From the NCBI GenBank assembly GCA_030141605.1, contig JAQGDQ010000011.1:558066-622065 (forward strand): 64,000 bases of DNA, given 5' to 3'. The notes beneath the pieces are model-generated. The model was not told the DNA's origin. It saw nothing but the letters and a program-made list of their open reading frames with translations, and searched no databases. How positions within the stretch are numbered: the stretch's first letter is position 1; each line of letters starts with the position of its first letter. Below are positions 1-13,205 of this stretch, piece after piece. The DNA comes from Tubiluchus corallicola. Its lineage: Eukaryota > Priapulida > Priapulimorpha > Priapulimorphida > Tubiluchidae. Position numbers and translations under genes: made by a program.

Positions 1-170
1 TGTTAACTTGTTGTTGTCCTTATCTTTATCATTGTTACTGACGTTGCGATTGCAATTGTTGTTACTCTTGTTGTTGTTATTATTATTGCTGTTGCTGTTG
101 CTGTTGCTGCAGTTGTTGTTGCTGTCATTTTCGTAGCAGTCGTAGCTGTCGCTATGTTATTATTGCTGAA
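1..170. repeat. TTG/CTG-rich low-complexity tract
   Basis: The tract is made of imperfect TTG, CTG and ATT trinucleotides (for example gttgttgttattattattgc). It lies downstream, in gene order, of the last visible exon of the minus-strand EGF gene, so it is probably intronic. No coding signal is seen. Confidence 0.8.
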
Positions 171-724
171 TTATTGAATTATATCATGCAAATAAACAAA
201 AAACATGCTCGTTGTAATAAAATATTGTGTAATTTTTGTTTTATATCAATATTTCGACAATACGTCCTTCTGAAGTATATGTGGCGAAAAGTACAATGTG
301 CAAAATCTTGAAGTAAAATTGTCGACGAAAAATTACATGAACAAACTTCCATTGAAATTGCTTTTTTCCAAGTAAACTTACAACGAATATTCGTAAGAAG
401 AAAAACAATTTGAAAACAAGTAATTGAATTTGGCAACAACAATTTTAGTCTAATATTGTGCATATTATATTTTCTTGAACTACATATTCTTATATAGGTC
501 CTAATGTCGAACTATTGATATAAAAAAGCAAAATTACACTAGATTTTATTGCAATAAGCTCAATTATTCATTTATTTACATGGTATAAATCAGAATAAAA
601 ATTGCAGAAGTATTTCAACTGGTTAAACTATGTTATTGCTACTTATGTAATGCTTTTATATCTAGAGTCTAGACGAATGAAAAGTATTTTTGGTATTTTT
701 ACTACATCTTAACTCACTACTTAC
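171..724. other. AT-rich intronic sequence of the EGF gene, nothing recognised
   Basis: This follows the donor site (minus-strand GTAAGTAG at 724-717) of the EGF exon. The only open frame (179-463, minus) has no family resemblance and no splice-flanked structure. The next exon, which should supply the sixth cysteine of EGF domain 2, is not visible and probably lies beyond the left edge. Confidence 0.6.
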
Positions 725-3647
725 CTTTCTCCCTTGTATCCATACGGGCATTTGCAGTAGGCTTCGAAACCATGTTGCAAGCAGTGTCCGTGATTGAGAC
801 ATGGGTTGGGATAACAGGGGTTGACCTCAATCTCACACAGCGAACCCTTGAAACCGTGAAGACATTTGCACTGAAAGTCGTATGGCATGCCGGGCGCTGC
901 TAGCTCACATACCCCTTCGTTTCTGCAGGGGTTTGGATGACAGGCATCACGGTCTAACATAACCCCAATATAAAAAATATTAACATTATTGTACTGCTAT
1001 CATAAAACTATTCTTCTATTCTAACTGAATAACATTTCAAACAGTGTAATAGACCTCAAGAAAGCAGAAAAGCTAGTTTTTTTTTATCGGTACTAAAGTG
1101 TAAATAACTCAAACTTTATCAAGAAGAACCTTCATTTTATACAGAGATACATAGAAAGAGAGCTAGAATTTAGTGCACAAACATGAGCCGTGGATCATTT
1201 GGGTCACTAAATTGCTGTGGGTCTCGTAAATGTACATTTAATGCTGGACCGAAGTGACCCTGTGGTCATCACTTGCTTAGGTCACAATTTTTCAGGTGCG
1301 ACCAATTGCATTTCACAAATGGTCCATTTTAACCTGGAAATACTATAGAAAACCTGAAAAATTAGATTGTTAAGGCATACTTTTTTACTATTTTAAAATG
1401 CAATGCTATGCCAGGACCCTTTCAAAAAACGCGTCCTTGGTGAGTTTAAATGTGGTTGTAAACTACCTCTTTTATCAGTCATACATTGAAGAAGCCATTA
1501 CAACAACACGTTTTCAAAAGCACTAAGGCTATTCACTTGTCAAATGTCAATGCTTACTTTGCGGAAGTTACGAAACATACAATGGTTTTCTGAAGAAACA
1601 TGACACCATCTCATACAAAGGTTTCTCGCTGTGAAACATTAAAGAGCTTGGGTTTTCTGATTTTGAGTGATAAACTTCTGAGACTTCGTTTCATGTTATG
1701 CCTAATTAGTTTTTAACTGTATGCTGTACACGGATTAGCATAATCCAGTGTGTTATTGAAACACAACAATGGTAAAGCAGGAATAATCAGCTCACATTTA
1801 TGAATGCAGAGAATAAAACCTGTATCACAGGTTTATACAGGCTTATAATAGTTGTTATACGATGCGGTGCATTAGTAAGATTAGTTTTGATTTATAGCTA
1901 TATTTAACTGGAGCGCAATCGTAATGATGCATTTTTGTTAGTAATTTAGCCATAAAGAAGCCGCTTTTAAGCTTAAAAGCGTTCAGTGTTGCCGTCTGAA
2001 AATCAGAGTGGTTATGGGGGGGGGGGACCCATTGCAAAATCTGTAAATAAGGCCTTCCTCGTTTTGGGTTTTTAAAATAAGTTAAACAACTAACTTTTAT
2101 TGGCTTATATTTTTCCTATGCCTGTGTTAAGTTAAACAACCTTTTCCCAAGGAGTCCGTAAGAAATTATAAAGAACGTGTGAGCGTCATTGATATCTCTT
2201 TAAGTTTTTGACATTTTAAGCTTTTTACATCATAATAATTATTCTGAATAAGCACAGCAAAAGCCTACGACGAATGAGAATTCGTCTTGAAATTTTGCAT
2301 CACTTACCTATTGCCTTCTTGCGCGCAGAGCTTGTATTATCAACGTGTATAAAATTTGTAATTTAACCTCCCGTGATGACTGTTAGGCGGCCATTTTAAT
2401 GCTAAGTCATTTGAAACAAGTTTAGATACAATTGCGTAAAGTTTGAACAAATAATCAGAGCATTCGAGGTGCACTAACTAAGTACAACTAAAAATTACTG
2501 TAGCTTATCAATAAGATTAAAATACGTTTTTGCTGAGTCATTCTGTGTACACTTTTTCCCTTTTTATTTATTTTTTACTTTGAGCCACGTGAAACCTTGG
2601 CCAAGGCGTTAAGCAGAAGGAGCAGTCATCCAGTGATTTTGTTCAATTGCTGCTTACAGTTAGAAAGCGCCATTATTATTTTCTTGAGTTGATTTTTCAA
2701 CATTTGCTTTCTCCTTTTATAGAAAAGATGAAACAAATGTTTGACAGTGTCACATGAGGCATTTTGTTTTAATGTATGTGTAATTGTATGTTACAAACTC
2801 ATTTGAAGGAATAATTCGTAAACTGTGATAAGAATACTATTATTAGATTATATAATTATGATTAGAATACTGCGAATTTTAACGTTTTCGTGAGTTTTCA
2901 TTTCCAAATTTCATCCGCGTGCGGGGTATAACAGTAAAAGTAAGATTGTGGGGAAACCACAACTTAATGACACGTAGAGAGGCCAACGCCCACAGAAAAT
3001 AAGTTAATATAATCAAATTTCACGTTTCGGCCCTTTTATTCTTAGGCCACGTGTAACTGATCACGGTAACGTTTTTAAAAAAATTTTCTTTATGTGATTA
3101 CTACTAAAGAAGTTAATTTTGTGTTGTTACTGGCGTTTTATGCATTGTTGCAATTTAACTAAAATCGCACTTATTTTTCCTACGTATTCGTTCTAATGAT
3201 TGCCTATGAATAAAAGGACTAAAAACTTAAAGTTTAAATGTGGATTCGTTATTGTGGCAAAGTTTTTCAAGTATATATGTTCGTATTACTGCTGGTTGTA
3301 AACATTAAAATGAAAACAGAAGCAGGATTCGAACTCATGATTTTGTAAATTTTCAGAAAGTAGAAAGTAATACACGCTTACGGAGTTCGCTTCCGAAGCA
3401 AATCTCTCAAAATATCAGTAACTATGCATACTAGCAAATGTGAAGATCATAATTATTATCGTTTGAATTTGGATCACAGTGTTCTAAGCATAATGAGTAG
3501 CACTTAATGTCTAATACTAATATTAATACCAACGAACTTACGTTGATAACCATGACTGTGATATGGTCGGGATTTGTAGTAAGCTCCGTAACCGTCATGT
3601 GCCGCTGCAATAGCTGCAAAAGCGAGGAAGAGTGTAAGACGATACAT
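725..3647 (-). CDS. Secreted EGF-repeat protein, 5' part (two coding exons, continues off the left edge)
   Basis: Two coding exons join in phase. Exon 1 (3647-3542) reads MYRLTLFLAFAAIAAAHDGY and continues, giving a clear signal peptide followed by a short Tyr/Gly/His-rich stretch (GYGAYYKSRPYHSHGYQ). It ends at an AAC-GTAAGT donor in phase 1. Exon 2 (953-725) starts after TTAG and its first two bases complete a His codon. It encodes one full EGF domain (six cysteines, from DACHPNPC to GSLCE) and five cysteines of a second (NPCYPNPC to EAYCKCPYG). It ends in phase 2 at GTAAGTAG, so the sixth cysteine must lie in a later exon outside the window. The family is extracellular; the partner is unknown. 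Tyr/His-rich linkers next to EGF repeats occur in some adhesive and matrix proteins, but that role is only an inference. The acceptor TTCTTTTTCAG at 3662-3652 shows an upstream 5'UTR exon. Confidence 0.8.
2270..2560 (+). repeat. Family B dispersed repeat, copy 1
   Basis: This shares with copies at 12.0, 20.0 and 34.0 kb the ordered blocks TTGAAATTTTGCATCACTTA, GCGCAGAGCTTGTATTA, GATGACTGTTAGGCGGCCAT, AAGTTTAGATACAATTGCGT and AATAATCAGAGCATTCG, followed by a stretch close to TATTGTCAATAAGATTCATA of copy 2. It appears truncated before the 3' third present in copies 2, 4 and 5. No coding capacity is seen. Confidence 0.7.
3325..3405 (-). repeat. tRNA-like (SINE head) fragment
   Basis: Read on the minus strand, it holds a good B-box (GAGTTCGAATCCTGC) about 55 bases after a degenerate A-box-like stretch (GAACTCCGTAAGCG). 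The acceptor stem does not close, so a functional tRNA is unlikely; a tRNA-derived SINE remnant is the better reading. Confidence 0.35.
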
Positions 3648-4236
3648 GTTCCTGAAAAAGAATTGGAAAATGTTACAAACATTTGATATAACATTCGTAA
3701 ACCATCAAAACATGGTGGCAGCGTGTCAACGAGTAAAAAACGCTCAGCGAAAAAAATAACAAGAAAAATTATAGAGAGCATTTTTACTCAAAACGCCGCA
3801 TTTTGTAGCAGCTGTGTTGCAAGCAAACAGTTTTTGTCGCGTGTTTCTAAAACGTATTTCAGAAACACATTAGATTATATCTGCTTTGGTGACTTCACTT
3901 CTGCGACTGAAGTTTTACAAAATAAGCACCATTATTGGTTGCTACATGGTTGCTACATATTATTTTTTCACTGTTGTCAATAAGCTTCAACAATTAAAAA
4001 CGAATTTATGCGCACAATTACATAAAATTAACACAAGCCAATTTTTCCTTCTCCAAACAAAAAAACTAATTTAGTATAACTTTATTACACGAACGCTTAA
4101 AATTTGTAATACCACCAATCATTGATTCATTATTAACTCGCGAAAGATCTTTAAGATTAAGCGCTATTAAACTTGCGCATAATTGAATTAATCTCTAATC
4201 TGTTGAGCGATTAAAAACAGCACACAAACGCCTTAC

Positions 4237-4280
4237 TTGTGTTTTCTTTCTGATGAATTTCACTGTGCTGCAAACAAGAA
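4237..4280 (-). other. Predicted 5'UTR exon of the EGF gene
   Basis: The minus-strand donor CACAA-GTAAGG ends this exon at 4237. Its 5' end is placed about 30 bases downstream of the TATA box at 4307-4315. The matching acceptor lies just upstream of the start codon (exon start 3651). The intron between, 4236-3652, contains nothing recognisable; open frames there lack family similarity. Confidence 0.5.
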
Positions 4281-4306
4281 TGCATTAAAGCGAATCGCTC
4301 ATCAAT

Positions 4307-4315
4307 TTTATACCG
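4307..4315 (-). promoter_or_regulatory. TATA box of the EGF gene
   Basis: The minus strand reads GGTATAAAA, a canonical TATA box, about 30 bases upstream of the expected start of the 5'UTR exon. Its position relative to the donor at 4236 and the signal-peptide exon supports use as the core promoter. Confidence 0.6.
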
Positions 4316-4759
4316 GACAACTCAATTTAAATTCATAAACAGCATCGTCTGACCATAGCCCACTTTTCAGCCACTCGTTGAAGACTCTATTGTCTATAGA
4401 CATAAATGCAGTTACTCGCATTAATACCTAAATTACTCAACCTTGAAGAATAGCAATCATGATAATGCTGTCCAGAAGTTTCCTAATATGATCCGTTACT
4501 GTTAATTCCTGATGATTAGGGCTTAGATCAGGCCAGGGTAAAGTGAGAAAATATGACACGCACTAGTTCCCGTGATGTTCGAAAAAATTTCGGTTTTTTT
4601 AGCCGGTTCATTTATAGAACAAATCGGCAATTTGCTGAGCTGGAAATCAAAAATTACTAAATGACGGATTAATTTTGCGGTTAAAAAGCGAAATTTTACG
4701 TTACAGTAATTTTAAGGATTTTAGATTTATGACTCTTACTTTCGTTTTGCTTGCACGCT

Positions 4760-5137
4760 CAGTGGCATAGCTGACCAAGGGGAGCAATCACTTCCCAAAT
4801 CGCATTTTTCAAATCAGCACCTTTTTTCGTGATGCATTTTTCCCAATGTTTCATTTTATTTTCACTTTATGTTCAAAATTAAAAATAATTAAATAACACA
4901 CACGTTTTTATTACGTTTAGAGATTAATGAGTTTGCTCTAAAACTTTTATTGTGTTTTATTTGATTTTACGTACAAAATAACAATATGTACTTCCTTTAA
5001 AACTGTATCTTCCCCGTGTTTTTATTTTAAACACAAAATTAAAATGATATAATCAATGCATTAAAAATTGTTTGGTACGTGTAACGACGCCTTTTTTATG
5101 TGCTCCCCCTAACTTTATGTCCTGGCTATGCCTCTGC
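4760..5137. mobile_element. hAT-type non-autonomous element (MITE) with target-site duplication
   Basis: The termini are CAGTGGCATAGCTGAC at the left and, read inward from the right, CAGAGGCATAGCCAGGAC, followed by GGGGGAGCAC. This is the common end of hAT MITEs. The flanks TGCACGCT (4752-4759) and AGCACGCT (5138-5145) match at 7 of 8 positions, as expected for an 8-bp hAT duplication. The interior is AT-rich and has no transposase. Confidence 0.8.
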
Positions 5138-5145
5138 AGCACGCT

Positions 5146-6987
<1,842 letters not shown>

Positions 6988-7850
6988 ACTTATAACAGCT
7001 TTTGCTTATAAGCTCTAATGCAATTTTATCTCAGATTCTCAATATAGTGACAGCATTCAAACCGCTTTTGACGGAATTCCTACCGCTTTCTGCTTCACTA
7101 GATACCTTATCAGTTGGTACGAAACATGTACTTGCACTCACTCTCAATTACTTTTTCAAACAACATTTGTGTTTTCCCATCTAGCTATCATAAAGTCATT
7201 ATGACTTTACTTTATAACTTTATAAAAGTCATTAACTTTATAATAGTAGACACTAAGTAGCCATCAAACAAATTATGTTGTTTATTTTCATTAATCTCAT
7301 CCGCGCTACAGTAGCTAAACAAAATCATTATGTTGTGTAAAATCCTTTAAGCCGTTGCACTAGAATATTAAACACTAGAATCATCTTCAGCCTTGACTAT
7401 TTTTCCATGAGGATTTAAAGTAATTTGTTAGGCTATTATTTCTTGGACTGAACTTAATTATTGGCATTTAAAAATAGTGTAATCTGTCTGGGATGTCGGA
7501 AACAAACTGTATTTTCAAAGTAGCCATCACCCTCACCCTTAAACTTTGCTTGTGCAACACATTTATTTTATTTCACCCAAAATGTGTTATATACTTGAGT
7601 GACGTCACTTGCTACAAGGAACAAAAACGAAATGTAGCAGAGCTCCGCTCGTCATTGTCGTTGCCGTCGTCGTCAACGTTATCGACATCATCATCATTTG
7701 ATAGTCACTCGTTGGATATAATTCTTGTCACCATTCTATTCCATGCTCCCCTGTCACATGCAACGTCCCACGTCTCTGTGTTTTTGATATCAATGGATTG
7801 TTAACCAGACCTTGTTAAATGAAATCAACGAAAGATTTCCTTCTTGTGGT
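6988..7850. other. Intergenic, nothing firm
   Basis: It holds short repeats of ACTTTATAA near 7200-7250 and a TCG/TCA-rich patch at 7650-7695. The 103-aa frame at 7493-7804 overlaps this simple sequence and has no recognisable domain. Confidence 0.45.
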
Positions 7851-8330
7851 TTTTTTTTCACTTTTTTCAGTGTTTCTTTGATAGGTAATTTTAGTGGGCT
7901 GTCGTCCGGTAGTCATATGACCTGTGGTCCTGTGCTATGTTTCTTAATCTTCTCCTTTTGATGTTCATAGCCCTTTTCTTTGCCATAACTTTATTACCCA
8001 GATGTCAATTTGATATTATCTTTGGCTTTTTTATTCTTTGGAATTTTCCATTATTCCGTCATTGAAATGCGTTAATTAATTATTTTTAATGAACCTTGAT
8101 CCACAGTTATTCTTGTAGGAAAATACAGTTTCCACTAGAGCAGCAAAGATGCTTAACTTCCTTTCTAAACTGCCCGGTTATTTTCAAAAATTTTGCTAAT
8201 TAGAGCTTGCTGTTAGCTCAATTTTTTTCTTGATATATTTGCATCTGTTGTTATGGAAGGCTGCCTAAGTATTTAGATTTTCTTTGTGCATTTTATAGAT
8301 TCTTATTATCTATATTCCTTTTGGTTAATA
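7850..8330 (-). pseudogene. Decayed non-LTR retrotransposon fragment
   Basis: Minus-strand conceptual translation around 8270-8150 contains KYLGSLP, then a basic segment, resembling the YLGS-basic stretch after the reverse transcriptase catalytic core in many LINEs. Several stops and frameshifts interrupt it. It could be from the same LINE type as the fragment at 16.3 kb. Confidence 0.3.
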
Positions 8331-8372
8331 TGAGATTTATTTCTAATCCGGGAGCCCAAGACTCAAAAAATT

Positions 8373-8628
8373 AATTTCATTCGCTCAGTCTGGTAACCAT
8401 TTTTTAACTGCAAAACAGATAGTAATCACCAAGGTCTTCTCTATTATCAGACAGTAAACACTAAGCTCTTCTCTGTCATCAGACAGTAATCACTAAGGTA
8501 TTCTCTACCATCAGACAGTAATCACTAAGGTCTTCTCTACCATCAGACAGTAATCACTAAGGTCTTCTCTATCGTCTGATGTACTGTAGTAATAAACAGG
8601 TTACCAGACTGGGCAAACGAAACTCATT
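8373..8628. mobile_element. MITE-like element with an internal 32-bp minisatellite
   Basis: Inverted termini are TTTCATTCGCTCAGTCTGG (left, near 8374-8398) and, from the right (8599-8628), TTTCGTTTGCCCAGTCTGG, both followed by TAACC. Between them are five tandem 32-bp units at 8416-8575, beginning CAGACAGTAATCACTAAGGT. The three middle units are nearly identical. No coding capacity. Confidence 0.75.
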
Positions 8629-11600
8629 TTTCTGCACTTGCTTTGAACTTGGACTATTCACATAGTTTTGTTTCCGTTTTGATAATTATATTGCTATCTA
8701 ATGCACTACAGACTATAGCCATTAAAAACAGCAAAACACGTGCCAATATTGTTTATAGTTGTTTACATGAAAACATGTGCAGCATACCAGCAGCTGTATA
8801 ACATCACAGATACTCAAAATTTTTCTTGAGTATTGCAAAACTGATCAACTACATTTATTAATATTTCAGTTACTAATAAGCGAATGTAAAACCAGTGACA
8901 CGATTAGTTATATCAATCGAATTATTATTCAAAGATGTATACGGTAAAAACCTTTGCAGCTATTTAGTTTGGCTTTAAACATATCTTTATTATTGTGTAG
9001 CTTTTTATACAGCTTGACTGTTAAATAGTTCTAATTTCCGTAACAACCTGTCATTTATTGACTGGAATAAAATGCTGGAGTCTCAGCAGTAAAAATAACA
9101 CGTATAAGCAGAAACCTACTAGCAGGTAAACGCACTGCCTCTCCGGTGACATTATTACACGTTTATAGCCAGTATCTATAATGGTGTTTTTTCACCGGTA
9201 AACAACACTTTTTCACGCGCATGAACGAAGTGGAAATCAATTCCTGTACGTGACGGAAACGACTCTAATTATGTTGCAAACGTGTAGTGTGAATGACGAA
9301 GTTTTCGAATCATGTTTCATTGAAGGAAATATGTGGTTTCCTGCAAGCTTGTTATTTCTTGTGAGACATAAAATATCATGCACTTCTTCTCAAATCACTT
9401 TTATTCACTGTAAAGGAGATAAACTGCTAACAGAAAATCAGAAAGTTGTGAGGAAAACGAAGATGGCAATGATCTTTTAATGACTTTTTGTGAAAACTTA
9501 TTCTTTTTGACTTTAGGACATTTTAACTTATATAAGTGCCTCTATAATTATAATTGCACTTTGTATTGCAACGAAGCAGGCTTTTGAGTAAAATACTGGA
9601 TTCTGTACTGATCCTCGCTGTGCATAATGAAATATTGGCATACTGTTTAAGCTTGGTGCGCACAAACTCCGGCTCAGCACCACTTCCGTTCTAATGTAGG
9701 ATGCTCGACAAGACGTTTGGGAAACCTTTTTAAGCCAAATTTCTGTTGTGGTTTGTTTGTCAGTAATAGATTCATTTCAGCTTTCAATAGTGGCCTGCGT
9801 ATTCGTAAAATCTACACCATCTGCCTCCATTACTTCCATACATATTCTAGCAGACTTACTTTTACTTTTCTAATACACGCTTTGAGTTAAAATACATTTG
9901 TAGATTTTTGACTTACGAATCAGAGCATATGATAATATCCAGATCACTCTCTGATTATGGCCTTACGTTATATAATTAAATAGTACTTACTTATTGTTCT
10001 TGATCATCGCTACTTAGTCTACTACAACTGTAAATTTATAAGCAAAAATGTTTAGCTATCTTTGTTTAGCTTACCTAAGCATATTTGGAATGTCTCTACA
10101 GAAATAATTCAATTGTAACAAAAATGTTGACATATGACAAAAACACGGGACCAAATACATCGATCCCTGTTTTGTCCCCGAGTTTACTCTATGCTGGAAG
10201 CGGTTACTGTGTGTCTGCAATCTCAATGTGAAGAATCGTATCTGTCTGTGAACAATCTCTGTAGCTCGAGTCGTTGTAGAATCCACACGGCTAAAAATTT
10301 AAAAGTAAGCGCCACTTGCGATCATAAACGATGTTTTGTTTTATCTTTTGAACGGTTATATTTTGGAATCAGTTAATTTCATAAAGTGTTCAATCAGTTC
10401 ATTCAACATTTGAGTTCATAAAAGCACAGTTCACCGTCAAAAGTTATCTTGTCCAAAGTACTGTGTATGAATCTTAAATACAATGAAATAGATATTATAT
10501 AGCTAAAAGTTTACAAGTTAGATAGGTGTGTAGGCTCTCACTTTTTCCTGAGAAATTTTGCGTATGCTTAAAATGGCGCAAGACAGAAAAATGTTTGCAT
10601 TATTGAAGATGCCTGGCACAACACCATGAACATCGGTGGATAGAAGCTCTCTTGGTACCCCTCTAATAAGATCCATTCTAGCTTCAACCACCGTACAGAG
10701 ATGTGGCCCACATAAATTCTATGTAGGCGCAGTGGTGAAAAGAGCGGTATATCATTAACTGCATTATATGCATTATATTCACTAGCACTTTAGCTTTAAA
10801 AGGCTTTTCTCTATGGTAGCTTCATACAGCTTCATGGTCAAATATACAAAAAGTTAATTATACTATTATCTTTCAGCATTTTCCCTTACAATACCGGAGA
10901 ATTTTGCATCATTAAGCATTTATTTAATTAGTAAACGTTATGGCTCTATAGAGCTCCTTGACTCAAATGAAACGATAATAATTTCTGCCATTTACTCAAC
11001 AAATACCCCTTGTTTCTAAAAAAAGTAATTTGATCGTACATCCTTTGTTGTGGGTTGTTAGACACGGATTGTGAAAAGCGAAGATCGCAAGATGAAAATC
11101 GTCAGATAATGATGAAATCTTGTAAAACTGAAAACAAAAATTGGCAACTCGGATGTCCTTGATAATTGGTCTATGTTTGTCGCTATATTTCCGCAACATT
11201 AATGGGTTTACGACAGAAAAACGATTTTTGAAAGCAATTTTCTGCTTAAGTGTAATTGCTTTAAAATCTCTAGATATGAAATTGTGAACAAGAAAATGTA
11301 AACAGGTTTAGTTGTTTATTTGTTACTTCTGTTTACACTTTTGTACACGTTTTTGCTCCTCTTTTTGTCGAAATCAGTGTCCAGTGTCCACTCATACAGA
11401 CGTCCAGCACATGTACAAGAAGTTCTTTGTTCTATTTTAGCAGTTAAACGCTGGGCAAGCGAAAATTATGAGGTACAATAATTGTAATAACTAAAATAGT
11501 TGTACAAGATGTTAGTGCCTTCAAATTAGCCTTTAAGCGTAATTAGAGTTAAATAATTATGTCTAATTAAGTAAGTGATGGTGTTAATTGTAACAATAAA

Positions 11601-12004
11601 ATTAAATATTAATTGTACTGCAATATACATGGTCAGTATCATTTTGCATTAGTGCAACTAGTAGTCCAGCATGAGACTGATTGCTTAAAACGAGAAATTG
11701 ATTTAATAACTATTTAATTGTTAAATATAAGATTATTATTAATGAAATTAATAAAAATATTTTGAAACCGAAAATAGCCTGTCTTTTTTTAATTTGATTT
11801 TCGCATTAATGGATTAGGTCGTCTTAAATTTAAGTTAATAACAGTTTCCAATTGGTAGCTTTTAAATTTAAATAATTTTATCTTGTCAGCTTTAGCAGAG
11901 AGTTCGCTTTTTCTAAGGTGGGTCAGACGATATAATAAGCGACCGTCACCGTTGCCGGCTCTTTAAACGACAAGAAAACTTTCTTCATAAATAAAGCTCA
12001 AAAA
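8629..12004. other. Intergenic, nothing recognised
   Basis: No repeats or domains were recognised. Frames at 9250-9480, 10071-10376 and 10996-11199 are short, overlap one another on opposite strands or lack composition bias, and show no splice-flanked structure. Confidence 0.45.
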
Positions 12005-12470
12005 ATTCATATTGAAATTTTATCACTAGCATGCTATGTTATTGCATACAGGGCTATTTTAGCAGTCCCGGAATGACAGTTAGGAGCAGCCATTTTAACA
12101 GTAAGTTGTTTGAAACAAGGTTAGGTAATATTACATAAAGTTTGAAAAAAATAATCAGAGCATTCGTAAACACACTCTTTGCTGACAAAACAAATACACA
12201 AGTTATTTTATATTGTCAATAAGATTCATAGTATGTTTTGTAGTGAGCCAGTGACGTTTTTGGTGCATACTGGGGTGGTGGTACAAATACGTGTTACCTG
12301 TTGGCGCGATTATTTTAAATTATTAAGAATTTTCTTTTCCAATTACATAAGTCTTTCAAACAGAATATATAACTGATATATAACAGAATATATGTAACTT
12401 TGTATGGAAAGTTCTTTGGGATATGCTTTAGTGATTCCCCTTTCTTCGACTTTACCACACTGTATGTTTG
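12005..12470 (+). repeat. Family B dispersed repeat, copy 2
   Basis: This is the longest-preserved version together with copy 4. It carries the central block (AATAATCAGAGCATTCGTAA), the TATTGTCAATAAGATTCATA block and the 3' block (TTAAGAATTTTCTTTTCC, then TTTGTATGGAAAGTTCTTTG). The 65-aa frame inside is a shadow. Confidence 0.7.
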
Positions 12471-12997
12471 CACAAACTAACGACTAGTTCCGTTTTTTTT
12501 CTTTCTTACTGCTTACTGATTTCCTTCTGCGCTACTTACTATAACAATCTAGTAACCTCACAAAAATATTGCAGCGTATTGATTTGGGTTTACGATTTGC
12601 GCACTTCCGCTGGAAGGGCTAATTAAGTAAAATTGCGTCATTATAAAATGCACGTTTGTAATTAATATTCGGTAGGAAGACAATTTAGAAGACCACTAAG
12701 CGATTAATAGTGAAACTAATTGCACCTTTTGTCATGTTAATGAATGCATACAGTTATGACTAGAAGGGTTTTGTTTTAGGTGATTGGCTAATATTTTGCA
12801 CGTGATCAAGTGAAGTGGCTCAACTGATTGATCATTTAGAGCTGATTAAATGAACCAATTGTTTTGATATGCTGATGAGTTTATTTGAATGCTTTTATTT
12901 TAAAACTTGTAGGCCATTTAGTTCAAATTAAAGCACAGCTCACCCAACTCCTGAAAAGCTCAGACATTTACGTTTGATTTGCAGCTGCTTTCTTGTC

Positions 12998-13205
12998 TGC
13001 TGGCTGGTTGATTAGTTGATTGGTCGACTGTGGGCTTGGTTGATTGGTCGGTCGGTCGTTTGGTCCGGTAGTTGGTTGGTTGATTGATTAGTTAGCTGGT
13101 TAATATGTTGGTTGGTTAGTTGTGTGAACGGAGACCACCGCCCAACCAACCAGCCTCGCAGCAAAAATGAATCAGCCAATCAAGCAAGCAAACAACCAAC
13201 CAAAC
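12998..13205. repeat. GGTT/GATT tetramer tract facing a complementary CCAA tract
   Basis: 12998-13115 is a degenerate GGTT/GATT/GGTC tetramer run on the plus strand. 13140-13205 is a CAAC/CAAA-rich run that is roughly its complement. Together they can fold into an imperfect hairpin about 100 bases per arm. The 67-aa frame starting at 13167 is low-complexity. Confidence 0.6.

Larger units (their letters stand above)
954..3541 (-). other. Intron between the signal-peptide and EGF exons
   Basis: This is a 2.6 kb GT-AG intron. It contains a family B repeat copy (about 2270-2560) and a tRNA-like fragment (about 3325-3405). The rest is unique AT-rich sequence, with a short poly-G run near 2016-2026. 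I see no additional exon in it. Confidence 0.6.

Noticed and set aside
3325-3405. Functional tRNA gene
   Set aside because: B-box is good, but the acceptor stem does not close and the A-box is degenerate.
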